The notes beneath the pieces are model-generated. The model was not told the DNA's origin, searched no databases, and saw only the letters and a program-made list of their open reading frames with translations. 64,000 nt of DNA, from NCBI GenBank assembly GCA_940671915.1, contig CALNVZ010000040.1:29532-93531 (forward strand). Reading direction: 5' to 3'. A program made the translations under genes and the position numbers. This stretch comes from Paracentrotus lividus (lineage: Eukaryota > Echinodermata > Echinoidea > Camarodonta > Echinidae). Shown here piece by piece: positions 30,201 to 41,559 of the stretch (position 1 is its first letter; every line of letters begins with the position of its first letter).

Positions 30201-32664
30201 ACCACGCCTAAAATCACAAAATGTAATGGTCATTTTTGCGGTTTTTGTACACATTGGCTGAAAAAAGTGGGGGAATGCAGCCCCCAAGCCCCCCCCCCCC
30301 GCTTCCGCGGGCCCCTAGCCAAATGTATATGTTTGTGCGTGTGCTCAAACCACATTGCAAAGGACCCATTTTCACCCGGTTTTTAAATTTGCTGGTTTTT
30401 ATTTGGCCGTTCTCCAGCCAATTATACCGCGCTTTTGAATGAAAAAATAAATCAAATAAATCTAGCTCATTTTTTTTTACGCACTTTGGGGGGCTCTCCC
30501 TGGCAATTACCACCACATAGACTGCCAGACGACCGATTCCTCATATGAGACTGACGCAATCTTTAATATCTATACACAAGAAAATTGGTTTCCTTTTTTT
30601 TTTTTTTGATGGCAACCCGGTCTATTCGGTCCACATCCGCCGCTCTTTGGGCATAGTCAAAACAACATGAAGCTAATCCAGATAAAAATATACTAATATT
30701 TGATAGGTTGAGGATATGAAGCTTTTTCTACATATAAAACTTTTGCACCAAGAATCATATCTTTTTATTTGGTGGCCATTTCAAAAGTGTTATAGTTCTT
30801 TTTGGGACACAGCTGTATAGTCTAGTTTTCATTATGATTTATATTCAGCTGAGTTTCTACATATACATCTTTGGGAAGATAAAAATTGTATGTTGTAAGA
30901 TGAAAATAAAATATCTTTTGATCCCCAATCAAAATAACTTTGAGCAATAAACGCTAGATTAACTTAAAGAACAATAACCGCCCTATGCCTCAAAGACGTG
31001 TTTCGTGAGGGTAGAACTGAGGTCTTTGTCAGCCGGGCAACAAAAAAGGGGCCTAAAATGAGAAAGAACGGCAAAAGGAAACCTAAGAACCTATATCAAA
31101 AGTATTCGCCATAGTCCAGAGGTAAAGAATGAACAATGCCACACGATTTAAGTGGTGGAAAGTGCCCGCCAGACGCCCCTAAAGTGCTAAAAAAAAAAAA
31201 AAATGAGCTAGATATCAAAAAGGAACCCTAAGAAACCTATATGAAAAGGTTCGCATAGTCCACAAGTAAAGGAATGAACAATTGCCAGACGTTTTAAAAT
31301 GGTGAAAGTGCCAGCCAGACGCCCCCAAAGGGCCCCCAAAACATGAGTCTGGATCATCAAAAAAGGAAACCCTATAGAAACTTTTTATGAAAAGAATTCG
31401 CCATAGTCCAGAGGTAAAGAATGGACAATGCCAGAGGACGAATTTATATGGTGGAAGGTGCCCGCCAGAACGCCCGCTAAATGCTAAAATTTAAAAAATG
31501 AGCTAGATCATCAAAAAAGGGAAACCCTAAAAAACCTATATGAAAGATTCCCCATAAGTCCAGAGGTAGGAATGAACAAATGCCAGACGATTTAAAGTGG
31601 TGGAAAAGTGCCCGCCAGACGCCCTAAATGCCAAATTTACAAAAAAATGAAGCTAAATCATAAAAAAGGAACCTAAGAAACGGTTCTAGGACATCTCCCG
31701 GAGGACAACTTCCCCCGGGGACAATTCCGAGGACAGCTCCCACCTGGAGGAGCAACTCCCCGAGAGGACAACCTAACCTAACCTAACCTAACGCCTATGT
31801 CTCGCGGGGGAGCTGTCCTCCGGAATTGTCCCCGGGGGAGTTGTCCTCCGGGGAGAGTCCTGATACGCTAAGAAACCTATAATGAACAGATTTGGCATAG
31901 TCCAGAAAGTAAAGAATGAAATCAATACCAGACGTCTAAGTTTTGAAAGTGCCCGCCGAACACTCCCCAAGGGACCCAAAATTTAGGAGGGTGAAAGTGC
32001 CCGCCAGACGACATTAAATTGCAAAATGCAGAATACTGATGCCTACAATCAGTGGAAGGGAAAGCCTACGAAACATACTTGAACAGATTCTCCATATATC
32101 CCAGATATACGAATGAATAATGCCGCCAACGATTTAAGTGGTGGTTTGAGTGCCTGCCATGGCGCCCACGAAGAGGTCCAAACTGGACTAGATTTAGCGG
32201 AAATGAAATCCCGTGAAACTAACGGGAAATTGTTCGGCAAAGTCCAAAGTAGGCCTAATAAGTGACAATGCCAGATCAGTTTATAGTGGACGGGAGTGCC
32301 GCCAGCAATGCCCCAAAAATTAACCGATGCAGGCGCCTATAAAGCTATTCTTAATTGTGAAAAATTGAGGAAAAAAAAGGAGTAAAGCCCCATTTATATA
32401 AATAATGAATAGGCCTACATACGATTTTATATGATCTTAGCCCATTATAATTCAAATAATTTGTCCAATATATGTGTATTGCCAAACATCCAAAAATAAT
32501 TTGCGAGCGGACACTTTTCTATCACATGATCAAATGACCTTACCACTTAATTACAATAACTTCCATTCATTTTTAATGTATAAATGACTTTTTACTGATG
32601 GTGTATAATAAGTATCCAATAATAACGTCAGTTCTGAATAACTTGCCTTTCTATTAATTATGGA
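27279..32664 (+). repeat. Second, indel-rich copy of 21896-27237 (probable assembly duplication)
   Basis: Beginning at CCCGTGGTTATGAAG (21896 and about 27281), the whole order repeats: LINE-4 RT and tail (27282-29344), NLR-1 NACHT fragment (29345-29575), SINE (about 29580-29705), GC hairpin (about 30140-30320), E-like arm (about 30790-31040), satellite (31060-32250) with its telomeric hairpin, and spacer to TATGGAATTATT (32664). Differences are overwhelmingly one-base insertions or deletions in both directions, often in homopolymers. Because the copy includes host-gene sequence beside LINE-4, it duplicates the locus and is not a second LINE insertion. Confidence 0.9.
29345..29575 (+). pseudogene. 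Duplicate of NLR-1 NACHT 3' fragment
   Basis: Same sequence as 23930-24164 (ACGTCCTCAACCTGAATTACTTC onward to TTTTGGAGATTGGG) with about a dozen one-base indels that destroy the frame. It is part of the duplicated block and most likely not a separate gene copy. Confidence 0.85.
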
Positions 32665-32955
32665 ATTATTTAAAAACATCTTTTCGTAAACATAATACAA
32701 GCGTGAAGCGCCCGTTTCTGATAACCACTGGCATAGCGCACCCCCCCCCCCCCAACTGACAAAAGAATTGCGTCCGACTCGGCAGATTATGAATTGCTCC
32801 ACCCCCCCCCCTATAAAAGAAATGAATTCGTGTCTACGCCAGTGCTGATAACTATTCTAATAACTATGGACCATCTACAACATGACAATATCATCGAAAA
32901 GGGGGTTATCTATTTTTAGAGGGGCAATGTTCTGGGCTCCTTTATTTTGGCTATA
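32665..32955. mobile_element. Spacer with C-tract hairpin element (CACTGGC ends)
   Basis: CCACTGGCATAGCG near 32727 is mirrored by TCTACGCCAGTG near 32837, with two C-runs (about 32742-32754 and 32803-32811) between. This resembles the element around the second gap (55455-55600), whose end is ATTTACGCCAGTG. It is probably a short foldback MITE. The rest of the interval shows nothing. Confidence 0.45.
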
Positions 32956-32959
32956 AATA

Positions 32960-35570
32960 CACTGTTCGTCATAAAGGTGGAATAATTTTTTTATGGCTTA
33001 AGCGACCTTATGTTGCTCCGTTATTAATTTCTTGAATGTGTTTGTCACCACTTTCACTTTCTGGGATCCTGTGTATATCTTGGACGTTCCCTCAACCCTT
33101 CCCGGGGATTATTCTTCAAAAAAGTTTGTCACCTCCAGGAGATGGCCATTTTCGCCATTTTTTCTTATTCTGGGGGCCCTTTTTTGTTCACGCGACCCAC
33201 CAAGGCCCCCTCAGTCCTACTCCAAGGAAACACATCTGAGATGGAGATTCGTTATTGTTCTTTAAATTAAATCTAGATATATGGTTACAGGCTCGACTCT
33301 TTTGTCTAGGGGAGGGGTCAAAATTTATTTTGATTGGGGTTCAACATTCATTTTGTTCATTTTTACACCATAGAAATTTCTATCTTCCCTAAATTGTATT
33401 GCAAAATCTCAACCAAACATAAATCAGAATAAAATATAATCAATAATAATATTTACAGCCTTGTCATCAAGGCTAAACAAAATTTAAGAGGAAAATGATG
33501 ATATTTAAGGGTTAAGGGGGCCGTCACACTGAGGTCGTTCTGTAACGTTCTATAACGTTCTTGCCCGTTTTAAAAAAAATTGCTGAACGGGCTTTGGTCG
33601 GGTTGGAACTTTTAACTTTGAAAAATAATTTCTTGAATACGATACGAGGCAGTTCATAAATAGTTCTCGTTACGTCAATTCCGTCTTTATCGCGTCCACA
33701 ATACGTTGTTATCCAGTTCAGACCGAGTAAACAGCTCGTTCACTCTATACCGTTCGTAGCACGTCCAAACCGTCACTAAAGTGCCTATGCGCAGCATGAT
33801 AAAAGTTAGGTACCACGTTCGTAGTACGTCCTTCTCGTTCACAGTAAGTCCTACCCGTTTACGGAACGTTGTTACTACGTTTAATTTTAGAACTTGAAGC
33901 CAGTACGATTTTTTTTTAACATGTTAAAAAAAATCGGACTGCCTTTCCGTTCTCTCCGTTCGGGCCCGTTCGCCAAGTTCGTAAACAGATTGTAAACGGT
34001 CTGTACTAGACTCTAAAAGGTCTATACTACGTTCAGTCCGTGTGTAAACAGATTGAGCCCGTTCAACAAGAACTACCAAGAACGCAGTGAGAACTAGCTC
34101 AGTGTGACGGGAATCATGACATGCCGTTCTGTTTAAAAATTGAAACGTATTGCTATCCAAGCCCGTGCTATAAAGTCCTGAGCAGATTGAAATAGGTCTC
34201 AAGTACGTCCACTCCGTGTGTACATAGATTTAGCCCGTTCTGCAATAATTTCAGTAACATGGTAAGAAATTGTTCAGTGTGATAGTAGTATAAGCGAATA
34301 GATCAGCTATTTGATTGCCACACATTAATTGTTACAATTACAGAAATCTCACAACTTTTAGAATAAATACAAAAAACGGCCATTGGTCAGAAAAATAACG
34401 CGTACATTTGACCTAATTATTTCTGGATTAAGATGAACAACGTTCGTATAAAGTCCTCAATACGTCCGTCACGTCTTTGCCTCGTCTGCAGTCCGTTTGT
34501 ATCTAGTTAAAATCGGGTGAAAATGACCGTTTCCACGAAACAGAGCCCGTCTGAAACAATCCAAACCTGTCCCCAGTTAGTTTCAACCCGTTCTTAATCA
34601 GTTCCAACTCGTTTCCAAAGCGTTTCGTTCCGACCTAACTAGTTCTGGGTCGTTTTTAATCCGTCAAAATCCGTTCTTACTCGTTCTTACGTCGACCAAA
34701 CGGCCTCCAGAAAGTTCATCTCGTTCTTACTGCGTCATTATCCGTGTCTAGAACGTGTTGAACGCAAACGCGTGCCCGTTTCCCATAAGAAATCCTAGCC
34801 CGTTTTTGCCAGACCTCATGCGTCTTCGTAACTTCAAGCTGATAATGAATACACAATGCTCGTTTGTAAGACGTCATAGCACATCTTTAGAACGAGTTAG
34901 GCAATTTCGTTTGTAGTACGTCCATCTCGATTCAGGTACGTTGCCACCCCGTTAAATTTTAGGACGAGATGGGCGCCCGATTTTTTTTAAACACTTTTTT
35001 GAAAATCCGACAGAGCTAGTCCATGAAGTTCGTAAACAGATCGTAAGAAGTATTTACTACGTCCAATCAGTTTACACACAGACTATGCCCGTTCGGCAAA
35101 ATTTGCAAAGACGTTGTAGGAACGAGCTCAGTGTGACGGGGGTATAAAGGTGGTTTTTCATTTCTTTTGTTTTCAGCATAAAGATGGAATAAAATATTCC
35201 GAATTTTCACCAATCTCGTTTTTTACTTCAACCCCTCCCCAAGACAAGAGACTTAGCCTGTCCCCAGAAATATAGATTTAACTTAAAGAACGATTTAAAA
35301 ACAATTACATCTCCAGTTGCATTTCCTGGGGTAGGAATGAGGGGGGCTTGATCGGCCCGGGAAACAAAAAGGGGCCCCAAATGAGAAAAAAATGACTAAA
35401 ATGGGCATCACGGGGTTGACAAAAAAAATTTGGAAAAGGTCCACATGAAGGGTTGGGAGAATTACCAAGATATAGCCAGTGTCCCCAAAAGATAAAAGCA
35501 GGACAAACATATTCAAGAAATTTAAGTCGATGTATAGCGTGCAAAAATATTCCACTTTATGACGGACGTG
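32960..35570. mobile_element. Element E: TIR transposon with TA flanks, containing element F
   Basis: Left end TA-CACTGTTCGTCATAAAGG (from 32960) and right end CTTTATGACGGACGTG-TA (to 35570) bound this element. The arms are long: about 32960-33510 and the reverse complement at about 35150-35570, sharing TTCTTGAATGTGTTTGTC, GATATATCTTGG-like and GGGGCCCTTTTTTGTT segments. Open frames of 70-90 codons in the arms (33032-33265, 35295-35555) mirror each other because the DNA is repeated and do not resemble a protein family. The centre is occupied by element F. No transposase is present. Confidence 0.7.
33516..35142. mobile_element. Element F: CCGTCACACTGAG-ended repeat element
   Basis: GGGGGCCGTCACACTGAGGTCG (33516 onward) is mirrored by CGAGCTCAGTGTGACGGGGG (to about 35142). 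The interior is a patchwork of short related motifs such as GTTCGTAGTACGTCC, CGTTTGTAGTACGTCC, AAACAGATTGTAAACGG and internal TIR-like pieces (CTAGCTCAGTGTGACGGG near 34095). It is unusually rich in ACGT and CpG. It contains no credible protein frame. It sits inside element E; a TTAA just left of it (33512-33515) is a possible target site without a clear partner. Confidence 0.65.
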
Positions 35571-35574
35571 TAGT

Positions 35575-36260
35575 ATGTATCAAATCAGAGGGGGTTAGTC
35601 GTAGTATGAAGAGATAAATGCAATTTCAAGAGATGGCATCTTGGTACTAAACCATACGCCCATAATAGGGCCTAATCCCATAATGCTGGGTATAGAATTA
35701 TTTGTTTTTGAACATTAGGGGCCGGGGGGGAGTAGGCGAACTTATATTTATGTCAGGTGGACGTGCCTACAAAACCGTCCGGTCCCTTGATTTTATTTAC
35801 AGTAACAGGGCGTATCAGGGGGGGCGCAACAGGCGCGCGCCCCCCCCCTATGGCCGTACTAAAAAAAAAAAAAAAAAAAAAAATAAAAGGAGGAGAAAAA
35901 GGGAGAAAGAAGGAAATAGGAAAGAAAAGAAGAAAAGAAGAAAGAGAGGGAATAACTCGATGCTTGTACTATTTTCGCCCAACTTTATTCAATAAAAAGC
36001 CGAAATAGGCTTTATTTGGTTCTAAACGACCATAACTAAGGCCTTTTTTTGCAATAATTGCTCAAACGCCCTTTTTTTAGAAAAAAGAAATTCATTAGTG
36101 ACGAAAAGTAAAAATATTTAAAAAACTAAAGTTTCAAAATTTACAAAGAAGAAGGCCTCTTGGACCCTCTTGCCTCCTGGGCCCTCGGCTCCTGGGAAAC
36201 ATAGTTGGCCTCTGGTTTATTAGAAAGTACCCCTTTATTAATTCAAATACTTTTGAAACC
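35575..36260. other. Spacer with poly(A), purine-rich tract and G/C runs
   Basis: Contains a G-run (about 35723), a C-run (about 35841), an A-run (35861-35882) and a GA-rich tract to 35950. Open frames here (35702-35995, 35757-36008) owe their Lys/Arg content to these tracts and are not genes. Confidence 0.6.
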
Positions 36261-36261
36261 C

Positions 36262-36665
36262 CAAATTTTTGGCTCGCGCTTCGCGCTCGCTGATGCAAAT
36301 AAATGCACAAATAATAACTCTAATTTTACTTAAAAAAATTCTAAACCCCAAATTTTCGGCTCGCGCTTCGCGCTCGCTGACACCAATAAATGCACAATAA
36401 TAGTTCTAAATTTTACCTTAAAAAATTTAAACCCCAAATTTTCGGCTCGCGCTTCGCGCTCGATGATACAAAATATAATGCAAAATAATAACTCCAATTT
36501 TTTACCTTTAAAATTTTTCAGCTCGCGCTTCGCGCTCGCGGATACTAATTGGGTCTATTTTCATCAATAATCTACCATTTTTAGTACTAGAAAAATGCCC
36601 TTTTATTTATTTCATATAACTTTAAAAACCTCAACATTTTCGACTCTCGTTTCGCGCTCGCAGAT
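36262..36665 (+). repeat. Tandem repeat with GCTCGCGCTTCGCGCTCG core
   Basis: GGCTCGCGCTTCGCGCTCGC recurs at about 36272, 36358, 36443 and 36522, with a decayed copy near 36645. Spacing is about 80-120 bp and intervening AT-rich sequence (AAACCCCAAATTTTCGG, AATAAATGCACAA) is also shared. GCGCTTCGCGC is itself self-complementary apart from the centre. The repeat stands out as CpG-rich in AT-rich DNA. Confidence 0.75.
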
Positions 36666-38130
36666 CCAATTCAGAAGGGTATTAATGCACCATAAATAGG
36701 TTTCTACGCAACATACATTGTCTGAGGGTTATAGAAACTATGTAACTTTGTGATAATTGAAAAAAAATGTGGAATTTCATGTCATATGATTAGAAGAACC
36801 CCTCTCCCCTTCCCCTGACGGCGATAAAATTTCCTTGCGCCCCCCCCTATTGGAATTCCCTGGGAAATTTAACCCCTGGTAAGTACTGTTATCAGGTCAG
36901 TGATGTAACAACTCAACTGTTATTTATTATGAAAATATAGAAGCTTACGTTCATTATCGGTGTAAATAACTATAGAAACTACGTCATTCCCTCTCAACTG
37001 CTTTAAAGATCAAACTTTGCTAGGTTTTAAATTATACAGTGCGTCCCAGAAAAAATAGTAAAACCCAACTTCAAGAGCTCATATTAAATTTGGTAATTTA
37101 TGTGACCTTTCATATTTATTCATACTAAAGAGTAACTATATTCTTTTAATGATAATAAACTTGATAGCTGGGTTGTAACGAATGATTGAGCACTTGGGAT
37201 AATAAAATCAAGGGTAGAAATTGGTTTGTACTAAATTTTAGTCGAAGTTTAGTAAAGAGTAAACACACGAAATGTGATATGTTAGGGTTCGCGTAAATTA
37301 GCCCGCGGACTTGGTCAAGACCAAGTCAGAGCTAAAAAGAGATCAATGTCTATAGAAGTTTACACTATGGCGCTCCAACGAACATATAAGGGTGACACGA
37401 ATGGCCCGATGCTTTTGTGATCAGAGCAAAATTTGTAATTTTTCATGATAGTGTGGTCCATTCTTGGCCCAACTTCCGGACAATGTGACGCGGGCTTTGG
37501 GCCTGATGTATTATAAGCACAAACAGAAGTGAGAAAGTTCTTGATAAGATAAACAAAAAATATGTATTCTCAAAGATTAGCTCCCGTGTGTCCTGTGGTT
37601 AAAATTTAATGTTTCAAGAGTCTCTTCAATGGGAGAACTGCCAAACAACTGGTTATGTGCAAACTTAGAACCAATCCTGTATCAGGACAACTTATATTAC
37701 CCCCTGGACAATTACCCTATGAAAATACCCCAAGAATAGGGTTAAGGTTAAATGTAGAGTTGGGATATATTTTTGGTGGTGATAGTTGTCCTGGGATTAT
37801 TTCTGTCCATAAAGCGAGATCAACAGAGTCACAGTTGATGATTACGAATTAGGACCCACGGTATTCTCACTAGACAATCGGAAATAGTTGACTTGGACAT
37901 GGCCATGGACCTGTCCATTTACCGCATTTCACACCGTATCCTTCCCAGGTTTCTTCCAAAAAAGAGCATATTGGGCGTAATAGGGACACACTTTATACCT
38001 CCCCTTGTACCTTGTACCTAGCGTTCATCACTTCCGAAAAGGTTCTCTGGGAACTTTAACTGAAAGTACAGCATGGTGCTTTGATCACCAGATCGAGCGT
38101 TGTGTATAGTTTTAAATTAAGGGGGTAAAC
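36666..38130. other. Intergenic region with no recognised gene
   Basis: I see a mariner-like end motif (TACAGTGCGTCCC near 37035) but no partner. A 65-codon frame at 37655-37852 is anonymous. Nothing else can be supported. Confidence 0.5.
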
Positions 38131-38133
38131 ATG

Positions 38134-38918
38134 TTATTGGATACAAGCCTTTAAGGCTGTGCTGGATTTGATGTCTACTTTAGATTGGGGTAGACCATTC
38201 CACAGTTTTAGAGATTGTGTGGAGAATTCCTCGGCGAAGGGCTTTGAAGAACAATAGAATGATCTATTGCCTATCATGTGTTCGCCTACCACTTTAATTT
38301 TGGGGTTGTATGAAGTCTTGGTCATGTTGGTAGGGGATGTCCAGTTCACCGTGGAGGATCTGATGGAGTGTAGTTATCCTTTGTGCTTGGCACCTACTCT
38401 TTATTTCACCCCCACTTGAGTGTGTTCAGCATTGCCGTTACACTAGATCGGGGTTTGAAGTCCTCAAGGACAAACCTTGCAGGTCTTTTTCGGGGTACTT
38501 TTTGTAGGAGGTTTAAATTCTTCTTGGTTCCTACAGGGGCTGTACGATGGCATTGTACAGGTTCTCTCTCACAGTCCTCCAGCAGTAGTAGTAATTCCTT
38601 TGGATGAAATTGAGCATCTTGGATACTTTATCACTGCGACTCTGCTTTGGACTCTGCCGATGAGGAAGGCCTCGACCCACGCTAGTGTTTTGCCTCTGAT
38701 ACCGTATATTAGTGCAGTTTCTGGAGTAGTCGTCTGTGCGGAAATACATCAGACGCTTTACTAAAATGTAATATAGCTACATGTATATCAGTGGTTTGGT
38801 GCTTATTATGGCAAGTCGTGGTTACCAACTGAGACTCCCAAAACCTGGATTTCCCAAATGCATATTGGGCATCTATAATGGACCATTCTTGGTCACGTGT
38901 GTGACCGAAATTATGCAA
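38134..38918 (-). mobile_element. LINE-5: internally deleted LINE remnant
   Basis: On the minus strand, 38918-38709 reads IIDAQYAFGKSRFWESQLVT and VAILHFSKASDVFPHRRLLQKL, a mutated RT block 2-3 (normally QHGFRKGRS...ESQL and LDFSKAFD). It jumps to a C-terminal region: SDKVSKMLNFIQRN and ENLYNAIVQP, then ARFVLEDFKPRSSVTAML, and finally STQSLKLWNGLPQSKVD (38349-38134). Everything between RT block 3 and the C-terminus, including the YADD box, is missing. The motif style is Jockey/CR1-group. Confidence 0.65.
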
Positions 38919-40781
38919 AATCTTGACTTTAATTGGCTATAACTCTAACAATTTTAAAAATATACTGATTTAATGTTTATATCATGTTTATATATTTTGT
39001 TGGCTATCATTTGTAAATATTTTTTTATATTTACAATATGCATGTTCAAGGTCAGAGGTCAAAAGAAGTGGGTCACGTGTGTGACTTCACAGAACGGCAC
39101 GATTTTGAAAGTTCAATTTCATTTTGAAATTCCTGTGAGTTTTAAAATGATGAAATGTTCTTATTGCTGTGAGATATGCATTATGGACCTCTTAACCAAA
39201 AAATACCACTGGATTGGAGTCATCTCTGAAATTTCTTTTTTTATCTATTATTTTATATCGTGATGTCGGGTCACGTGTGTGAAATTTTAGTGGGTCACGT
39301 GTGTGACCTATGGCAAATTGTACAGAAAAATGAATGTATTATGTATTATGCAATAAATGTTCATTTTGAGCAATTACTATATCCGCTGTGGTAAATTTTT
39401 TTATGAACTCAACCTTAGTCAGTCAATGGGGTGTTTTGGTAGCTGTCAAGACTGGGGGAGGGGCGGATAGGGAGGGGGGGGGGGGTCATGAAGCCCCCTA
39501 TAAGATCTTGGCTGTTGATCGCGCGAGCGCGCCAAAAATTTGCACGATGGTAGTGTGTGATGTAACTACAAGAAAGCACTGTTAATTTCCCATAATAATA
39601 ATAATTTATTTTATATGAATTAATTTTGCTAATTTACGCATTGCATGAAGTCATAATTTTTGTTCTAATTGACAAACTACAGCTTCTGGAATGCTGATTT
39701 TGTGTTTGCATAATCTTTATAGGATTCCTAACAATTTTACTTGGAAAAAAAATGATATCGAACTAAATTCCCTGTGTATTTCATTGTTTTATGAATTTCT
39801 TATGTATTTCCTTGTTTTTTCGACCTTTCGTTTTGTTTGTTTGTTTGTTCTTTTTATTTTTTTTATTTGTTGTTTTTTCGCAAAAATTATTGCAGAACCA
39901 TTTTGGAGAATAATAATGCTAAAATAAATTAATTTGAGCCTATGAAAGTGAAAATAATCAGAATTTATGACCGCCCCCACCCAGCGGGTCACGTGTGTGA
40001 CCAATTTGTTTTCTAATTAATAATCAAATTAAAACTTGTCATGGATTCATATTTAGTGAGATGCAAGGTACATTAAATCTAGCTTTGAAGAAATAATTAT
40101 AATAATACCAGAGCCATGGTTAAGACGGGGCATAAACTTTTTGTGTTTTCTGATTATTTGTGTCTGACATTTTGAGGGCATTTAATTTCCAGGGTTGATT
40201 ATCTTAATATAATCAATTTAACAACATTATTTATTTTTTTTTTTGGGGGGGGGGGGGTCAGATTAAAAGGAATAGAGGTAAATAATAATATAATGACAGT
40301 AATCCAAGTAAGGAAGTCAGCATATCCATTCCAGTCAGGGTTAAAAGAATGATATTTTATTTTCCGTTTTTCCATTTAATTATCATTTATGTTAATTTAT
40401 GCAAATGGACATGAACTTGCAACAATCACGAAAAAACACCAGTTCAAGAAACTTCAGACATAGCTCTATTTGAATATGCAGCTTAAAATCAAAAAGCAAA
40501 AATTTATTTGTTCCCCAAAAGGTTCACTTTTCAAAGAATGGCCGAATAGCCTGGTCCCTTTTTTAAGGCATGACCATAGTTGGTCACACACGTGACCCGT
40601 GGGTCACGTGTGTGACCAATTCCAAAGTTAATTAATAACTAAATTAAAAGCTATCATGGCTTCATATTTGGTGAGATGCAAGGCACATTATATCTAGCTT
40701 TGGAGAAAAAATTGTGATATTAATAGAATCATGGTATTCGGGGGGCGTTAACTTTTCGTGTTTTTGGGTCACGTGTGTGAC
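38891..40781. promoter_or_regulatory. Cluster of eight GGTCACGTGTGTGACC motifs
   Basis: The motif lies at 38891-38906, 39071-39085, 39269-39282, 39293-39308, 39987-40002, 40602-40617 and 40767-40781 on the plus strand and inverted at 40582-40597. Five copies are complete 16-mers and three lose only the last one or two bases. It is nearly palindromic and contains the CACGTG E-box bound by bHLH-zip factors such as USF, MITF/TFE and Myc/Max. Copies are far better conserved than the DNA between them. Function is unknown; it could be a protein-binding site of the host or of a repeat element. Confidence 0.6.
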
Positions 40782-41150
40782 ATTTGATAGTAATTAATTT
40801 CTTTAGTTAATTATCTTAAAACAATCAATTCAACACCATTATTTTTCATTTAAATTTAAAGGAATGAAGTTAAAAAAAGGGTATAATGACAATAATCAAA
40901 GTAAGGAGACCAGCATATACAATCAAGTCAGGGTCAAACAAATGATATTTTACGTACCATTTTTCTATTCAAATTTTTTGCATGTTAATTTATGCAAATG
41001 AGTATGAAAAATTTGTAAAATTAAGATAAAAAATGCATTTCATGAAACTTCAGACAATGCTCTATATGAATGTGCAGCTTAAAAACAAAAAGGACAAACT
41101 TAATTTTTTCGAAAAAAGGTTCACTTTTCAAAGAATCGCCCTAATAAGGA
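39987..41150 (+). repeat. Two diverged ~600-bp tandem units led by the CACGTG motif
   Basis: Unit 1 (39987-40600) and unit 2 (40602-41150) both run GGGTCACGTGTGTGACCAAT, TCATGGATTCATATTTAGTG-like, GATGCAAGG.ACATTA, TTAATTATCTTAA, TTTATGCAAATG, AAACTTCAGACA and AAAAGGTTCACTTTTCAAAG. Overall they look roughly 75-80% alike, while the 16-bp leader is identical. The second unit has an extra internal motif copy at 40767. Confidence 0.75.
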
Positions 41151-41559
41151 TGTCATGTTAGAAAAAGTGGGATTCCTCACCATTGTTCCAATACTCAGAT
41201 ACCGGTTCTCGTTCATTTTGATTTTGAAAATGATGTTCGCTGACATTTAGAGATGTTTTGTAGAAATTTCTTGTTTTTGTGTTTGCTGTTTTTTTTTTTT
41301 GTTTTTTTTTGTTTTTACATTTAGTTCCCCCTTTTTTGTAGCCTCTAAATCAGAATGTGTGAAAATCACCCATTTGATTCTTAGCGTCTCATTTCCAATA
41401 TCAGTTAGAGACATCAGGAGGGCAATTTTTTTATGTTCCTTTGGACTAAAGTGAATATCTTGTTACATAGCTTTCTAAATTTGTCCTTTCAAGCTAATTT
41501 AGCTAAATATTGCGAATTTTGGAACTTTACGGACCTTTAGCAGACACTCCGCAATCCCC

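Noticed and set aside
33032-33265. 77-codon frame repeated at 58187 and mirrored at 35295
   Set aside because: Similarity comes from the DNA-level inverted and dispersed arms of element E; frames differ between copies and match no family.
33924-34202. Minus-strand 92-codon frame in element F
   Set aside because: Lies in repeated non-coding words; not kept in the second F copy.
38973-39263. 96-codon plus-strand frame with WVTCVTSQ
   Set aside because: VTCVT arises from the repeated GGTCACGTGTGTGAC motif; the rest is hydrophobic AT-rich sequence without a family match.
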